Shown here: positions 1-8,019 of the stretch, in pieces
How the letters are laid out: each line of letters starts with the position of its first letter
Position numbering within the stretch: the stretch's first letter is position 1
Source: Isosphaeraceae bacterium
Lineage (GTDB): Bacteria; Planctomycetota; Planctomycetia; Isosphaerales; Isosphaeraceae
NCBI GenBank assembly: GCA_025356475.1
Contig: JANXSX010000080.1
Location: 1 to 39,647, forward strand
Reading direction: 5' to 3'
DNA length: 39,647 bases
Made by a program: the position numbers and the translations under genes
Notes under the pieces: generated by a model
What the model was told of the DNA's origin: nothing
Seen by the model: the letters and a program-made list of their open reading frames with translations, nothing else
Databases searched by the model: none

Positions 1-391
<391 letters not shown>

Positions 392-624
392 GTTGCGATT
401 CGCTCTAAGGCAAGCCTTAAAGCATTCTCGCTCCCCACCCTATGGGTTGAGGATTACTATCATTTGGTCTAGCATGAAAACCCGCGACCGAAGCAACTCA
501 AACAAACTCTTGCGAGTTCGATCGAATCCACCCCGATTCAACAAGGCCCCACGCCGGCTTCCCTCAAGGGATGCTCACTAAGCGATTTGGCTTTCATTGA
601 TCGAATGTCGATCACCAACGACCG

Positions 625-663
625 GATTGTCAAAGAAACTCACATCGCTAATTTTCATTAGCG
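625..663 (-). promoter_or_regulatory. boxB/boxA-like antitermination site in the rRNA leader
   Basis: On the minus strand a perfect 7-bp hairpin (CGCTAAT, loop GAAA, ATTAGCG; 663-646) is followed immediately by a boxA-like element (GTTTCTTTGACAATC, 640-626). This is the order seen in rrn leaders of other bacteria, where NusB/NusE bind boxA and the complex prevents early termination. The GAAA loop resembles the GNRA-type fold of lambda boxB. The element lies about 235 nt upstream of the 16S start. The boxA match is by eye to the TTCTTTGA-type consensus; the role is inferred from position. Confidence 0.55.
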
Positions 664-725
664 TCGCGGACAGAGCTACCAAAGCCTTGTGAGGCTCTTA
701 TTGCTCTGTTCTTTACTCATCTTTA

Positions 726-805
726 CTGTAGAGCACAGTTGGACTGGTCTACAGTTTCGATGAGAAATGACCACTGTGAGATGGTCACAACTGACGAGTC
801 AGTTG
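726..805 (-). other. Cluster of hairpins in the rRNA leader
   Basis: Three inverted repeats lie close together between the rRNA promoter and the boxA-like site. They are CTGTAGA/TCTACAG at 726-754, with an inner CAGT/ACTG; TGACCA/TGGTCA at 768-787; and CAACTGA/TCAGTTG at 788-805 with a 4-nt loop. They probably fold in the nascent leader transcript. Whether they serve processing, pausing or antitermination cannot be told from sequence. Confidence 0.45.
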
Positions 806-857
806 ATCGCTTTCCGGCCCGTTTCTTGTTAACGGCACCGTGTGGGCGACAAGGGAC

Positions 858-885
858 ATAATAACCGGGATCGCTTCCCAGTCAA
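858..885 (-). promoter_or_regulatory. sigma-70 promoter of the rRNA operon
   Basis: The minus strand shows TTGACT (885-880), a 16-nt spacer and TATTAT (863-858), a close match to the sigma-70 consensus. It points at the 16S gene, with transcription expected to start near 851, giving a leader of about 460 nt. No other promoter as good was seen between 391 and 1236. Confidence 0.65.
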
Positions 886-1236
886 TGATTTGGTGAAGCG
901 TTGCAACTTTCGTTTCATCTAAAGCATAGCTATGAAATGAGTTATCTCTTGAGAAATTCTTAGAATCCTTCCGGTATTCCTTGTGTTCAGCGGCAGCGAC
1001 ACCGTTCTTCATCCTGGTTTACGTCTCTATGTTTCATCCTTTGTGAAGCTCATCCCCGTGTGATTTCCTAATGCAGTCGTGTTTTCGAGTCCCTTGTGCT
1101 TCTCTGCACTTCCGGTTCGTTTATGATAGAAGACCCTTCGCCATTTCACTCAGCAGCACACGAACTGTCTTGGGCGAGACCACTTATCTCCTCGGGCACT
1201 CAAGATGTGTGATCGAACCTTTGGGATACCCTCAAC

Positions 1237-2304
1237 ATGCAAAGTTTTCGTTCTTGGGTTCTCACACTCCTAAGCTTCATCCCCATTGCTCTCATAGGTT
1301 GTGGTTCCGAGGCTTCGAAGGACTCTCAAGCCACGCCATCGGGCGAGTCGAGGTCTGCGAGTCGGGCCGTGAAGTTTGTTGGGTTTGACGCGAGCCCGCC
1401 GTTGATCGACGCACTTCGCCAAGGCAAGCTGCTCGGTCTCGTGGTCCAGAATCCACTGCGGATGGGCGAACTAGGTCTCAAGGCTGCCGTGCTGGCTCTC
1501 GAAAAGAAGCCTGTCGAGAAGAAGATCTCGACGGGCGAGACATTGGTGACGCCCGACAACATGCTCGCGACGGACGTCGTGCCTCTGCTCAACCCCCCTA
1601 AAGTCGAGCATGCCGAGAATGCGAGCGCAGCAGGTGCAAAGACCAAGAAATGGCGAGTTATGGTGATTCCCAAGGGAACAACCCACGAGTTCTGGAAGAC
1701 GATTCATGCAGGAGCAGTCAAGGCTGCGAACGAACTTGGAAACGTCGAAGTCATCTGGCAAGGGCCTCAGAAAGAAGATGACCGGGCTCTGCAAATTCAA
1801 TACGTTCAGAGCGCCATTGCAACGGGAGTTGATGCCCTTGTGTTGGCTCCGCTGGACGCGAAAGCACTGAAAGCGCCGGTGGAAGAAGCACTTGCGAAAG
1901 GTATCCCCGTGGTGATCATCGATTCTGCGCTCGATTCCGAACGACACACGAGCTATGTCGCGACGGACAATTACCACGGTGGAGTTCTGGCGGCGGAGCG
2001 TTTGGGCGAGGTTCTCAACGGCGAGGGGAAGATCATCTTGATGCGATACGCGGTCGGCTCCGCCAGTACCGATGAGCGAGAGAAGGGTTTTACCGATACG
2101 ATCGCCAAGTTTTTCCCCAAGATTACCTATCTCTCAAGCGACCAGTACGCCGGTGCGACTGCGGATTCCGCTCAGCGGACTGCCCAGAGCTTGGTGACTC
2201 GTTACCGTGGGCAGGTGGACGGGGTCTTTTGTCCCAACGAGTCGAGCACACTTGGCATGCTCCGCGCGCTTGACGCTGCAAGTATGCTCACGAGTAAACC
2301 ATGA
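1237..2304 (+). CDS. Circularly permuted sugar ABC transporter substrate-binding lipoprotein (RbsB-like)
   Basis: This 355-residue protein is the extracytoplasmic binding component of a ribose/xylose-type sugar importer. A lipoprotein signal ends at Cys22 (lipobox LIGC). The type 1 periplasmic-binding fold then appears in the wrong order. Residues 45-110 (VKFVGFDASPP... to TLVTPDNM) correspond to the last ~65 residues of a normal RbsB (VMVVGFDG onward). Residues 111-136 form a linker. Residues 137-355 (KKWRVMVIPKGTTHEFW... to LRALDAASM) correspond to the normal mature N-terminus up to the point just before VVGFDG. The protein thus ends where the usual C-terminal segment would begin. The stop codon overlaps the ATG of the ATPase gene (ATGA), so the order is unlikely to be a simple trimming error. 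Start chosen for the signal peptide; no strong ribosome site is visible. The sugar is unknown. Confidence 0.92.
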   Translation: MQSFRSWVLTLLSFIPIALIGCGSEASKDSQATPSGESRSASRAVKFVGFDASPPLIDALRQGKLLGLVVQNPLRMGELGLKAAVLALEKKPVEKKISTGETLVTPDNMLATDVVPLLNPPKVEHAENASAAGAKTKKWRVMVIPKGTTHEFWKTIHAGAVKAANELGNVEVIWQGPQKEDDRALQIQYVQSAIATGVDALVLAPLDAKALKAPVEEALAKGIPVVIIDSALDSERHTSYVATDNYHGGVLAAERLGEVLNGEGKIILMRYAVGSASTDEREKGFTDTIAKFFPKITYLSSDQYAGATADSAQRTAQSLVTRYRGQVDGVFCPNESSTLGMLRALDAASMLTSKP

Positions 2305-3797
2305 GTGTTGCCCTACTTCGCATGTCCGAGGTCTGCAAAAGCTTCGGAGCCAACAGGGCTCTCGATGGTGTCTCGTTGGAATTGAACTCGGGCGAAGTCC
2401 ACGCCCTGGTCGGCGAGAATGGCGCTGGCAAGAGCACATTGATGAGGATCTTGAGCGGGGCGCATTCCCCCGACTCGGGTACCATGGTGTTGGCTGGCCA
2501 ACCCTACCGACCCCGATCACCGCGCGATGCTCGAGGCGCCGGTGTGGCGATGATTTATCAAGAGCTGACGATCGCGCCTCATCTCACCGTCGAGGCCAAT
2601 ATCCTCTTAGGCCAAGAGCGGAGTCGGTTCGGGCTGATCCGAATGAGAGAGTCGCGGAGGCTTGTCAAGGAAGCGCTTTCGGAGCTGGACCATCCTGAGA
2701 TCGAGCCGACGACCCTGGCAGGGAGTTTGAGTGTTGGCCAGAAGCAACTCGTCGAGGTTGCACGTGCTCTGGCGATGGATGCAAAAGTGATTGTCTTTGA
2801 CGAGCCGACAAGCTCGTTGACCGAAAGCGATGCTCAACGGCTATTTACGTTAATTGACAAGCTCCGGGAGCGGGGGCTGGCGATTGTCTACATCAGCCAC
2901 TTCCTCGAAGAGGTTCGCCGAGTCGCAACACGATTGACCGTACTCCGCGACGGTCGATCTGTCAGTTCGGGGTTGGTGAGCGAGATGTCCCAGCAGTCGA
3001 TCATTCAGGCGATGGTGGGGAGATCTCTCGACGAACTCTTCCCGCGAATTCCTCGGACGATTGGCGAACCGATTCTGAACTTGGAAGGTTTGAGCGGTGT
3101 GAAGCTCCCCGTTCAAGCGAATCTAACGTTGCGACGGGGCGAGATCCTCGGGATCGCCGGGTTGGTGGGCGCAGGTCGAACCGAATTACTCCGCGCCACC
3201 TTTGGCCTCGACGCGGTCCGGTCGGGTCGAGTCATGTTGCGAGCAATTGATGCGTCACGCGATTCCGTCGGTCGGCGGATTCACCTAGGTCTCGGCTTGG
3301 TGAGTGAAGATCGGAAGGGAGAAGGTCTCGCGCTGGGTCGTTCCATTGAGGATAATATGACCCTTTCCGCCCTGGGAAGGAGCGCGTTCCTCGGTTGTCT
3401 GAGGTTTCGCGAGCGCCGGCGAGAGGTTTTGAAGTGGATGGAACGGCTCCGAGTGAAAGCAGAGGACCCCGGCCAGGACGTTGGTCTGCTCTCGGGCGGG
3501 AATCAGCAGAAAGTGGCCTTGGGACGCCTCTTTCATCAGCGAGCGGACATCTTCCTCCTTGATGAGCCGACTCGTGGGATCGATATCGGCTCGAAGGTCG
3601 AGATTTATCGCCAAATTGGCGAACAGGCGGCGGCTGGCAAGGCCGTTCTGATCGTTAGCTCCTACCTTCCTGAACTGTTCGGACTCTGTGATCGTTTGGC
3701 CGTGATGCGTCGGGGCGAGTTGTGTCCAGCACGACCGATTGAAGACTGGACCGAGCATAGCGTGATGGAGTTTGCAACAGGGGCCAACGCTGGCTGA
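2301..3797 (+). CDS. Sugar ABC transporter ATP-binding protein (RbsA/MglA/XylG type)
   Basis: This 498-residue protein carries two nucleotide-binding domains in tandem, as usual for the monosaccharide importer family. The first has Walker A GENGAGKST, signature LSVGQKQ and Walker B VIVFDEPTSSL. The second has the degenerate loop GLVGAGRTE, signature LSGGNQQK and Walker B IFLLDEPTRGID, the normal pattern for this family. It would power the permease encoded at 4645. Its ATG overlaps the stop of the binding-protein gene by four bases (ATGA), suggesting translational coupling. Length is typical (about 500). Confidence 0.95.
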   Translation: MSVALLRMSEVCKSFGANRALDGVSLELNSGEVHALVGENGAGKSTLMRILSGAHSPDSGTMVLAGQPYRPRSPRDARGAGVAMIYQELTIAPHLTVEANILLGQERSRFGLIRMRESRRLVKEALSELDHPEIEPTTLAGSLSVGQKQLVEVARALAMDAKVIVFDEPTSSLTESDAQRLFTLIDKLRERGLAIVYISHFLEEVRRVATRLTVLRDGRSVSSGLVSEMSQQSIIQAMVGRSLDELFPRIPRTIGEPILNLEGLSGVKLPVQANLTLRRGEILGIAGLVGAGRTELLRATFGLDAVRSGRVMLRAIDASRDSVGRRIHLGLGLVSEDRKGEGLALGRSIEDNMTLSALGRSAFLGCLRFRERRREVLKWMERLRVKAEDPGQDVGLLSGGNQQKVALGRLFHQRADIFLLDEPTRGIDIGSKVEIYRQIGEQAAAGKAVLIVSSYLPELFGLCDRLAVMRRGELCPARPIEDWTEHSVMEFATGANAG

Positions 3798-3843
3798 AAT
3801 GACTTTGCGAGTGACCACGACATTGAGTGCGGAGGGGTAACCG

Positions 3844-4539
3844 ATGCGAACGATCCGACGTGCTGCCGCTCGGGGCCACTTTGACCACGGTTGGCTCAAC
3901 ACTTTTCACACATTCTCGTTCGGCGAGTATCACGACCCCAACCAGATGGGCTACCGCTCGCTCCGAGTCATCAACGACGACGTGATCGCCCCTGGAATGG
4001 GATTAGGTACCCATGGACATCGCGATATGGAAATTATTACTTATGTTCTGGAAGGATCTCTGCGGCACGAAGATAATATGGGGCATGGCGAAACATTGAC
4101 CCCTGGTGAGGTCCAGTACATGTCGGCGGGAACAGGGATTCGTCACAGCGAGTTCAACCCCTCAGCCGATGAACGGACGCATCTCTACCAGATCTGGTTC
4201 CTACCCGATCGATCGGGTCACACACCGCGCTACGCTCAGAAAAGGTTCGATGATGAGTCGACCTGCAACAAGCTCGGTCTCGTCGTCTCCCCTGATGGTC
4301 GCGACGGCTCGATTGCCATTTATCAGGATGCGGAACTCTGGCTAGGCCGGCTCGATCCAGGGTCTCGCGTTCATGTCGAGGCAACTCCAAGACGAGCCAT
4401 GTGGGTTCAGGTCGCTCGAGGAACCGGGATGGCGTCGGACATCCCACTGGTCCAGGGCGATGGTCTCATTTTGGAAGACGAGTCGCTCGAATTCGTGGCA
4501 GAATCGGCCTCCGAGTTGTTGGTCTTCAAGTTGAGCTGA
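3844..4539 (+). CDS. Pirin family protein (YhhW-type, possible quercetin dioxygenase)
   Basis: This 231-residue bicupin protein keeps the four metal ligands of the pirin N-terminal cupin: His57 and His59 (HGHRDMEIITY), His101 and Glu103 (RHSEFNPS). Bacterial relatives such as YhhW bind a metal and can open quercetin, but the physiological role of most pirins is unknown. A strong ribosome site (GGAGGGG) precedes the ATG by about 7 bases. The gene sits 46 bp after the transporter ATPase and 105 bp before the permease, so it interrupts an otherwise ordinary sugar transport operon in the same direction. Confidence 0.93.
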   Translation: MRTIRRAAARGHFDHGWLNTFHTFSFGEYHDPNQMGYRSLRVINDDVIAPGMGLGTHGHRDMEIITYVLEGSLRHEDNMGHGETLTPGEVQYMSAGTGIRHSEFNPSADERTHLYQIWFLPDRSGHTPRYAQKRFDDESTCNKLGLVVSPDGRDGSIAIYQDAELWLGRLDPGSRVHVEATPRRAMWVQVARGTGMASDIPLVQGDGLILEDESLEFVAESASELLVFKLS

Positions 4540-4644
4540 ACTGCGGCGAATGACGTACCCTTGGGATGAGATCCTCGCCAGTCGCATTCCATCGTTCGCT
4601 AATCCGTTTGCAGATCTTTACGTTACAGAGCGGGGTATCGGGAC

Positions 4645-5670
4645 GTGTCGCTACTTGATCTAAAGCAGAAACCGCCGAACTCACGGCTTCGTCCTTGGGG
4701 TCGAGCCATCGCCGGCGCGGTCGGCCCATTCGTCAGTCTGATCCTTCTGACGATGCTCTTTGCGGGGATGACCCGAGCGTCCGGCCAATTCCTAACGGCC
4801 TTTAATTGGCAGACCATCGCCGTCCAAACCGTGATCGTGGGAACAGCCGCGCTGGGAATGACTTTGGTGATGATCGCGGGGGGAATCGATCTCTCGGTAG
4901 GTTCGGGGGTAGCCTTGGTGACGGTCTTGATCGGGGTTCTCGTCCGGGACGCGAAGCTACCGATGGCAGTGGCGATGGCGGCGGGGGTCGGGCTCGGAGG
5001 CTTGTGTGGGCTGATCAACGGAGGACTAATTACCGGTTTAGGAGTCGTTCCTTTTATCATTACTTTGGGAAGTTTGAAGGTTTATCGTGGGCTCGCCAAA
5101 TGGTTGGCCAGTAGCACGATCGTTTATATCGAGGATCCGCTTGCGAAGCCTTGGTGGCTCGACAAGGTGATGGCGACCGAGCCCAGACCGTCGTGGCTTC
5201 TTGTAGCACCCGGGGTGTGGTTGATCGTGATCCTGAGTATCGCGGTGTTCGTGATTTTAAGATTCTCGGTCTTGGGACGTTACGTATATGCGATAGGTTC
5301 CAATGAGTCGACAGCGCGGCTCTGCGGAGTCAACGTTCCCGGGGTGAAGCTTCTGGTTTACTCGTTTGCGGGCCTCTTCACCGGTCTTGCGGGGGTCATG
5401 CAGTTTTGTGTGATGAACGGAGCGGGTGATCCGGTCACAGCCGATGGGCTTGAGCTTCAGGTGATCGCGGCAGTTGTGATCGGAGGAGGGAGCCTCTCTG
5501 GTGGTGAAGGAACCATCCTTGGTACGTTGGTGGGGTGCCTCTTCATGTCCGTGCTCAATAACGGTTGTGTTCATGCGGGGATACCGAACGCAGCACAAGA
5601 TGTGATCATTGGTGTGATCATCGTGGTCGCTGTGACCGTTGACCGCTTGCGTAATCGCCATAGTTCCTGA
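4645..5670 (+). CDS. Sugar ABC transporter permease (RbsC type)
   Basis: This 341-residue integral membrane protein has about ten hydrophobic segments and belongs to the BPD_transp_2 family of monosaccharide permeases. Family-like stretches include GGIDLSVGSGVAL, GLGVVPFIITLGSL and the late loop GGGSLSGGEGT. It would form the channel with the ATPase at 2301 and the binding protein at 1237. The start is GTG at 4645, after a weak GGGA ribosome site. About 105 bp separate it from the pirin gene, so a separate promoter is possible, but none was recognised. Confidence 0.93.
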   Translation: MSLLDLKQKPPNSRLRPWGRAIAGAVGPFVSLILLTMLFAGMTRASGQFLTAFNWQTIAVQTVIVGTAALGMTLVMIAGGIDLSVGSGVALVTVLIGVLVRDAKLPMAVAMAAGVGLGGLCGLINGGLITGLGVVPFIITLGSLKVYRGLAKWLASSTIVYIEDPLAKPWWLDKVMATEPRPSWLLVAPGVWLIVILSIAVFVILRFSVLGRYVYAIGSNESTARLCGVNVPGVKLLVYSFAGLFTGLAGVMQFCVMNGAGDPVTADGLELQVIAAVVIGGGSLSGGEGTILGTLVGCLFMSVLNNGCVHAGIPNAAQDVIIGVIIVVAVTVDRLRNRHSS

Positions 5671-5696
5671 ATGTTCTTTTCCAGGGAGTCGATGTT

Positions 5697-6419
5697 ATGC
5701 CCGGATTAACGCGCACTGTTTCGGTTGTCGTGATCTTGGCCGCAGCAGCCGTCGCTGGTAATGCTGCGGAAGAACCTCCAACCGTTCGGGTCACAGGTGT
5801 CGGCAAGGTCTCGGCAATCCCCGACCTTGTTGAGATTTCCATTGGTGTCACGTCGCAAGCACCCACAGCGCAAGTGGCGCTCGCTCTGAATAACAAGGAG
5901 ATGACGACGCTCTTTGAGGCTCTCAAAGCGAACAAGATCGCGGAAAAAGATATTCAGACGAGCCAGATCCAGGTCAATCCCCAGTATTCCGTCCCTCCGC
6001 AACAGCCGAGGGAAGATTACGTTCCTCGCGTGATCGGTTATCGGGTGAGCAATAGCGTGAATGTCAAGGTCCGGCAGGTCAGCGCTTTGGGACCCTTGCT
6101 CGATGTCGTCATCAAAGGCGGAATGAACCAGATCAACGGGATCCACTTCAAGGTCGCCGACTCAGAGAAACTACTCGATCAAGCCCGAACTAACGCAGTG
6201 ATGGATGCCAAGCGAAAAGCCGAGCAGTTGGCGAAGGACGCGGGAATCAAGCTCGGGCCAGTCCGGCAGATTCTTGAAGGGGAAGCGACCTACCCAAATC
6301 CTCAGCCGCTCGCATTTTCGGGACGAGCCATGATGATGGCCGCTCCGACAATGCCGGTCTCCGCCGGTGAGCAAGAGTTGCAGATCTCCGTCACCATGAC
6401 CTTTGGAATCCAGCCTTGA
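5697..6419 (+). CDS. SIMPL domain (DUF541) exported protein
   Basis: This 240-residue protein has an N-terminal signal peptide (hydrophobic residues 8-22, probable cleavage after GNAA). A SIMPL/DUF541 domain fills the rest (TVRVTGVGKVSAIPDL, IGYRVSNSVNVKVR, ARTNAVMDAKRKAEQLAKDAG). Family members are periplasmic or outer-membrane proteins linked to oxidative stress or cell-surface functions, with no settled activity. A GGGAG ribosome site precedes the ATG. It lies only 26 bp after the permease and is probably cotranscribed with the transporter, though a functional tie is not evident. Confidence 0.9.
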   Translation: MPGLTRTVSVVVILAAAAVAGNAAEEPPTVRVTGVGKVSAIPDLVEISIGVTSQAPTAQVALALNNKEMTTLFEALKANKIAEKDIQTSQIQVNPQYSVPPQQPREDYVPRVIGYRVSNSVNVKVRQVSALGPLLDVVIKGGMNQINGIHFKVADSEKLLDQARTNAVMDAKRKAEQLAKDAGIKLGPVRQILEGEATYPNPQPLAFSGRAMMMAAPTMPVSAGEQELQISVTMTFGIQP

Positions 6420-6484
6420 TTTGACGATTTTGTGGGCTGGAACGGATGGAGGATCTCGCCGATTCTCCATGGCTCACTTGACCA

Positions 6485-6512
6485 TTGTATGAACGCACGG
6501 ACACCGTAAAAT
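6485..6512 (+). promoter_or_regulatory. Possible promoter of the HD-exonuclease gene
   Basis: TTGTAT (6485-6490), a 16-nt spacer and TAAAAT (6507-6512) lie about 70 bp before the ATG at 6582. The -10 matches five of six consensus bases but the -35 only about three, so the call is tentative. Confidence 0.35.
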
Positions 6513-6581
6513 CGATAGTGTTCCAAACGGCCTGATCATCGCATTGATCGAGGCACCTGGCGTATTTCGGAGGTCAAGACC

Positions 6582-7643
6582 ATGGCAACTGTTGAGGTCG
6601 ATGTGACCCGATTCTCCGACCTCTTCCGGCTGGAGCTTGAGTCCGAAGCCCATTGCTATGCGTTACTGGCGACCAAGCAAAGGGCCAAGACGAAGTACGA
6701 CTCGCCCTACCTTCGCTGCACGTTTCGGGACAAGCATTCGACTCGCGACTTTATGATCTGGTCGAACGATGGGCTGTTACCGATCGCGGAAGAATGGACC
6801 GAGGGGGGGGTCTTCCAGATCCACGTCTCGCTCAAACTCAATAAGAATCGGCAGCCCGAATACAAACTTATCCATGCGCGAGCATCGATTCCCGAAGATG
6901 AGGGGCGTTACGAACTCACCGAACTTTACGAGAGTTCACGGTTTGAGGCGGACGAGTGCATCCTCTCGATCCGCAAAATCGTTCAGAACAGTATTTCCGA
7001 CCCTCTGGTCGCCCAACTCGTGAATTCGATCCTTGATGAACACGACGTCCTCATCCGCAAGATGCCCGCTGCCTCGAACATGCACCATGCCTTTACGGGA
7101 GGGCTTGTCGAACATACGTGGAGCATCGCCCGCATCACTTGCTGGCTTGCAGGGCACTACTCCAAATATTATCACGAATTGAACCCACCGCTGAACAAGG
7201 ATGTGATTATCGCTGCGGGGATCTTGCACGACCTGGGTAAACTGATTGAACTGGAGTTCAACCCGGTCTCCGCGAAGTATACTGTGATGGGAAGGCTGAT
7301 TGGGCACATTGTGATGGGCCGGGACATGGTTCGTGAGGCGGCGGCCAAGATCGAGGGCTTCCCGCCCGAGACTTTGCTCCACCTTGAACATGCGATCTTG
7401 GCGCATCACGGGCGACGAGATTATGGGTCGCCGGTTGTCCCGGTGACTCTAGAAGCGCTGATTGTCGCGTTCGCGGACGACCTGGACGCCAAGGTTAATA
7501 CGTACGCCCAGGCCAGAATCAAGTCTACGACTGAGGATGCGTTCACTGAGGACGTGTATGTCGGCGGTGAGAAGCGAAGGATCTACAAGGGAATCCCGAT
7601 CGACGCTCCCACTGCCACGAGCGATGAAACACCTTTATCTTGA
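6582..7643 (+). CDS. HD-domain 3'-5' exoribonuclease, YhaM family
   Basis: This 353-residue protein has an N-terminal OB-like nucleic-acid binding region (about residues 10-105) and a C-terminal HD phosphohydrolase domain. Metal-binding residues are visible as His168/His169 (NMHHAFTGGLVEHT), His216-Asp217 (ILHDLGK), His242, His275/276 (AILAHHG) and Asp299/Asp300. This layout is that of YhaM/CBF1-type 3'-5' exonucleases acting on RNA or single-stranded DNA. A GGAGG ribosome site stands 8 bases before the ATG. Its stop codon overlaps the ribosome site of the next gene, so the two are likely translated together. Confidence 0.9.
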   Translation: MATVEVDVTRFSDLFRLELESEAHCYALLATKQRAKTKYDSPYLRCTFRDKHSTRDFMIWSNDGLLPIAEEWTEGGVFQIHVSLKLNKNRQPEYKLIHARASIPEDEGRYELTELYESSRFEADECILSIRKIVQNSISDPLVAQLVNSILDEHDVLIRKMPAASNMHHAFTGGLVEHTWSIARITCWLAGHYSKYYHELNPPLNKDVIIAAGILHDLGKLIELEFNPVSAKYTVMGRLIGHIVMGRDMVREAAAKIEGFPPETLLHLEHAILAHHGRRDYGSPVVPVTLEALIVAFADDLDAKVNTYAQARIKSTTEDAFTEDVYVGGEKRRIYKGIPIDAPTATSDETPLS

Positions 7644-7653
7644 GGAGACGCAT

Positions 7654-8019
7654 TTGCCAGCCAATCGGAAGCTTCGAACCACGGGATTTTTGGCCGCTAG
7701 CCTGCTTGCCTTCGCGGGTTGCCAGGACGTACCGGAACAAGCGACGAACGCCCCGTCCGTGGCCGTTGTGAAGCCTGTTCTCACGACCGTCGACTTGAAC
7801 ACAGACGAGTTGAGTTCGATCGCGGAACTTGAAGAAGCGGACCAGCCCGTAGCCAAGACCCAGAAGACTTGCATCATCTCGCGGAAGAACCACCTGGGCT
7901 CAATGGGCTTGCCTATCAAGGTCACGTTCAAGGGCAAGGTCGGATTCCTTTGTTGCGGAGGCTGCAAAGAAGCCTTTGACAAAGACCCTGCGGCGGCATT
8001 CGCTAAGGCTGGGCTCTAA
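7654..8019 (+). CDS. Small lipoprotein with a cysteine-rich metal-site (YHS/TRASH-like) domain
   Basis: This 121-residue protein begins at TTG 7654. That start is supported by a GAGGAG ribosome site (7642-7647) six bases upstream, overlapping the TGA of the previous gene, and by a good lipoprotein signal ending at Cys23 (LAFAGC). The C-terminal half holds Cys73 and the cluster Cys100, Cys101, Cys104 (FLCCGGCKEAF). This pattern resembles small YHS/TRASH-like domains common in planctomycete exported proteins and thought to bind metal. Upstream ATG 7624 is in frame but would bury the signal peptide. The 3' end overlaps the convergent gene at 8003 by 17 bp. Function is unknown. Confidence 0.85.
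   Translation: MPANRKLRTTGFLAASLLAFAGCQDVPEQATNAPSVAVVKPVLTTVDLNTDELSSIAELEEADQPVAKTQKTCIISRKNHLGSMGLPIKVTFKGKVGFLCCGGCKEAFDKDPAAAFAKAGL

Larger units (their letters stand above)
392..1236. other. Intergenic region between 16S rRNA and the ABC operon
   Basis: This 845-bp stretch holds the 16S leader and its promoter (minus strand, about 391-890). From about 900 to 1236 it holds the presumed upstream region of the sugar transporter operon. A possible -10 (TATGAT, 1122-1127) points toward that operon but no convincing -35 partner was found. Open frames here have no recognisable protein features and overlap the structured leader, so no gene is called. Confidence 0.6.

Noticed and set aside
1071-1388. 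A 105-codon frame overlapping the start of the permuted binding protein, whose first bases (ATGCAG...GTTTTCG) weakly resemble those at 1237
   Set aside because: The similarity is short and the frame runs into the signal peptide in another frame; it looks like chance rather than a duplication remnant.
8003-8019. Overlap of two convergent genes as possible annotation error
   Set aside because: Both stops are well defined and both proteins end with plausible residues; a 17-bp tail overlap is normal.
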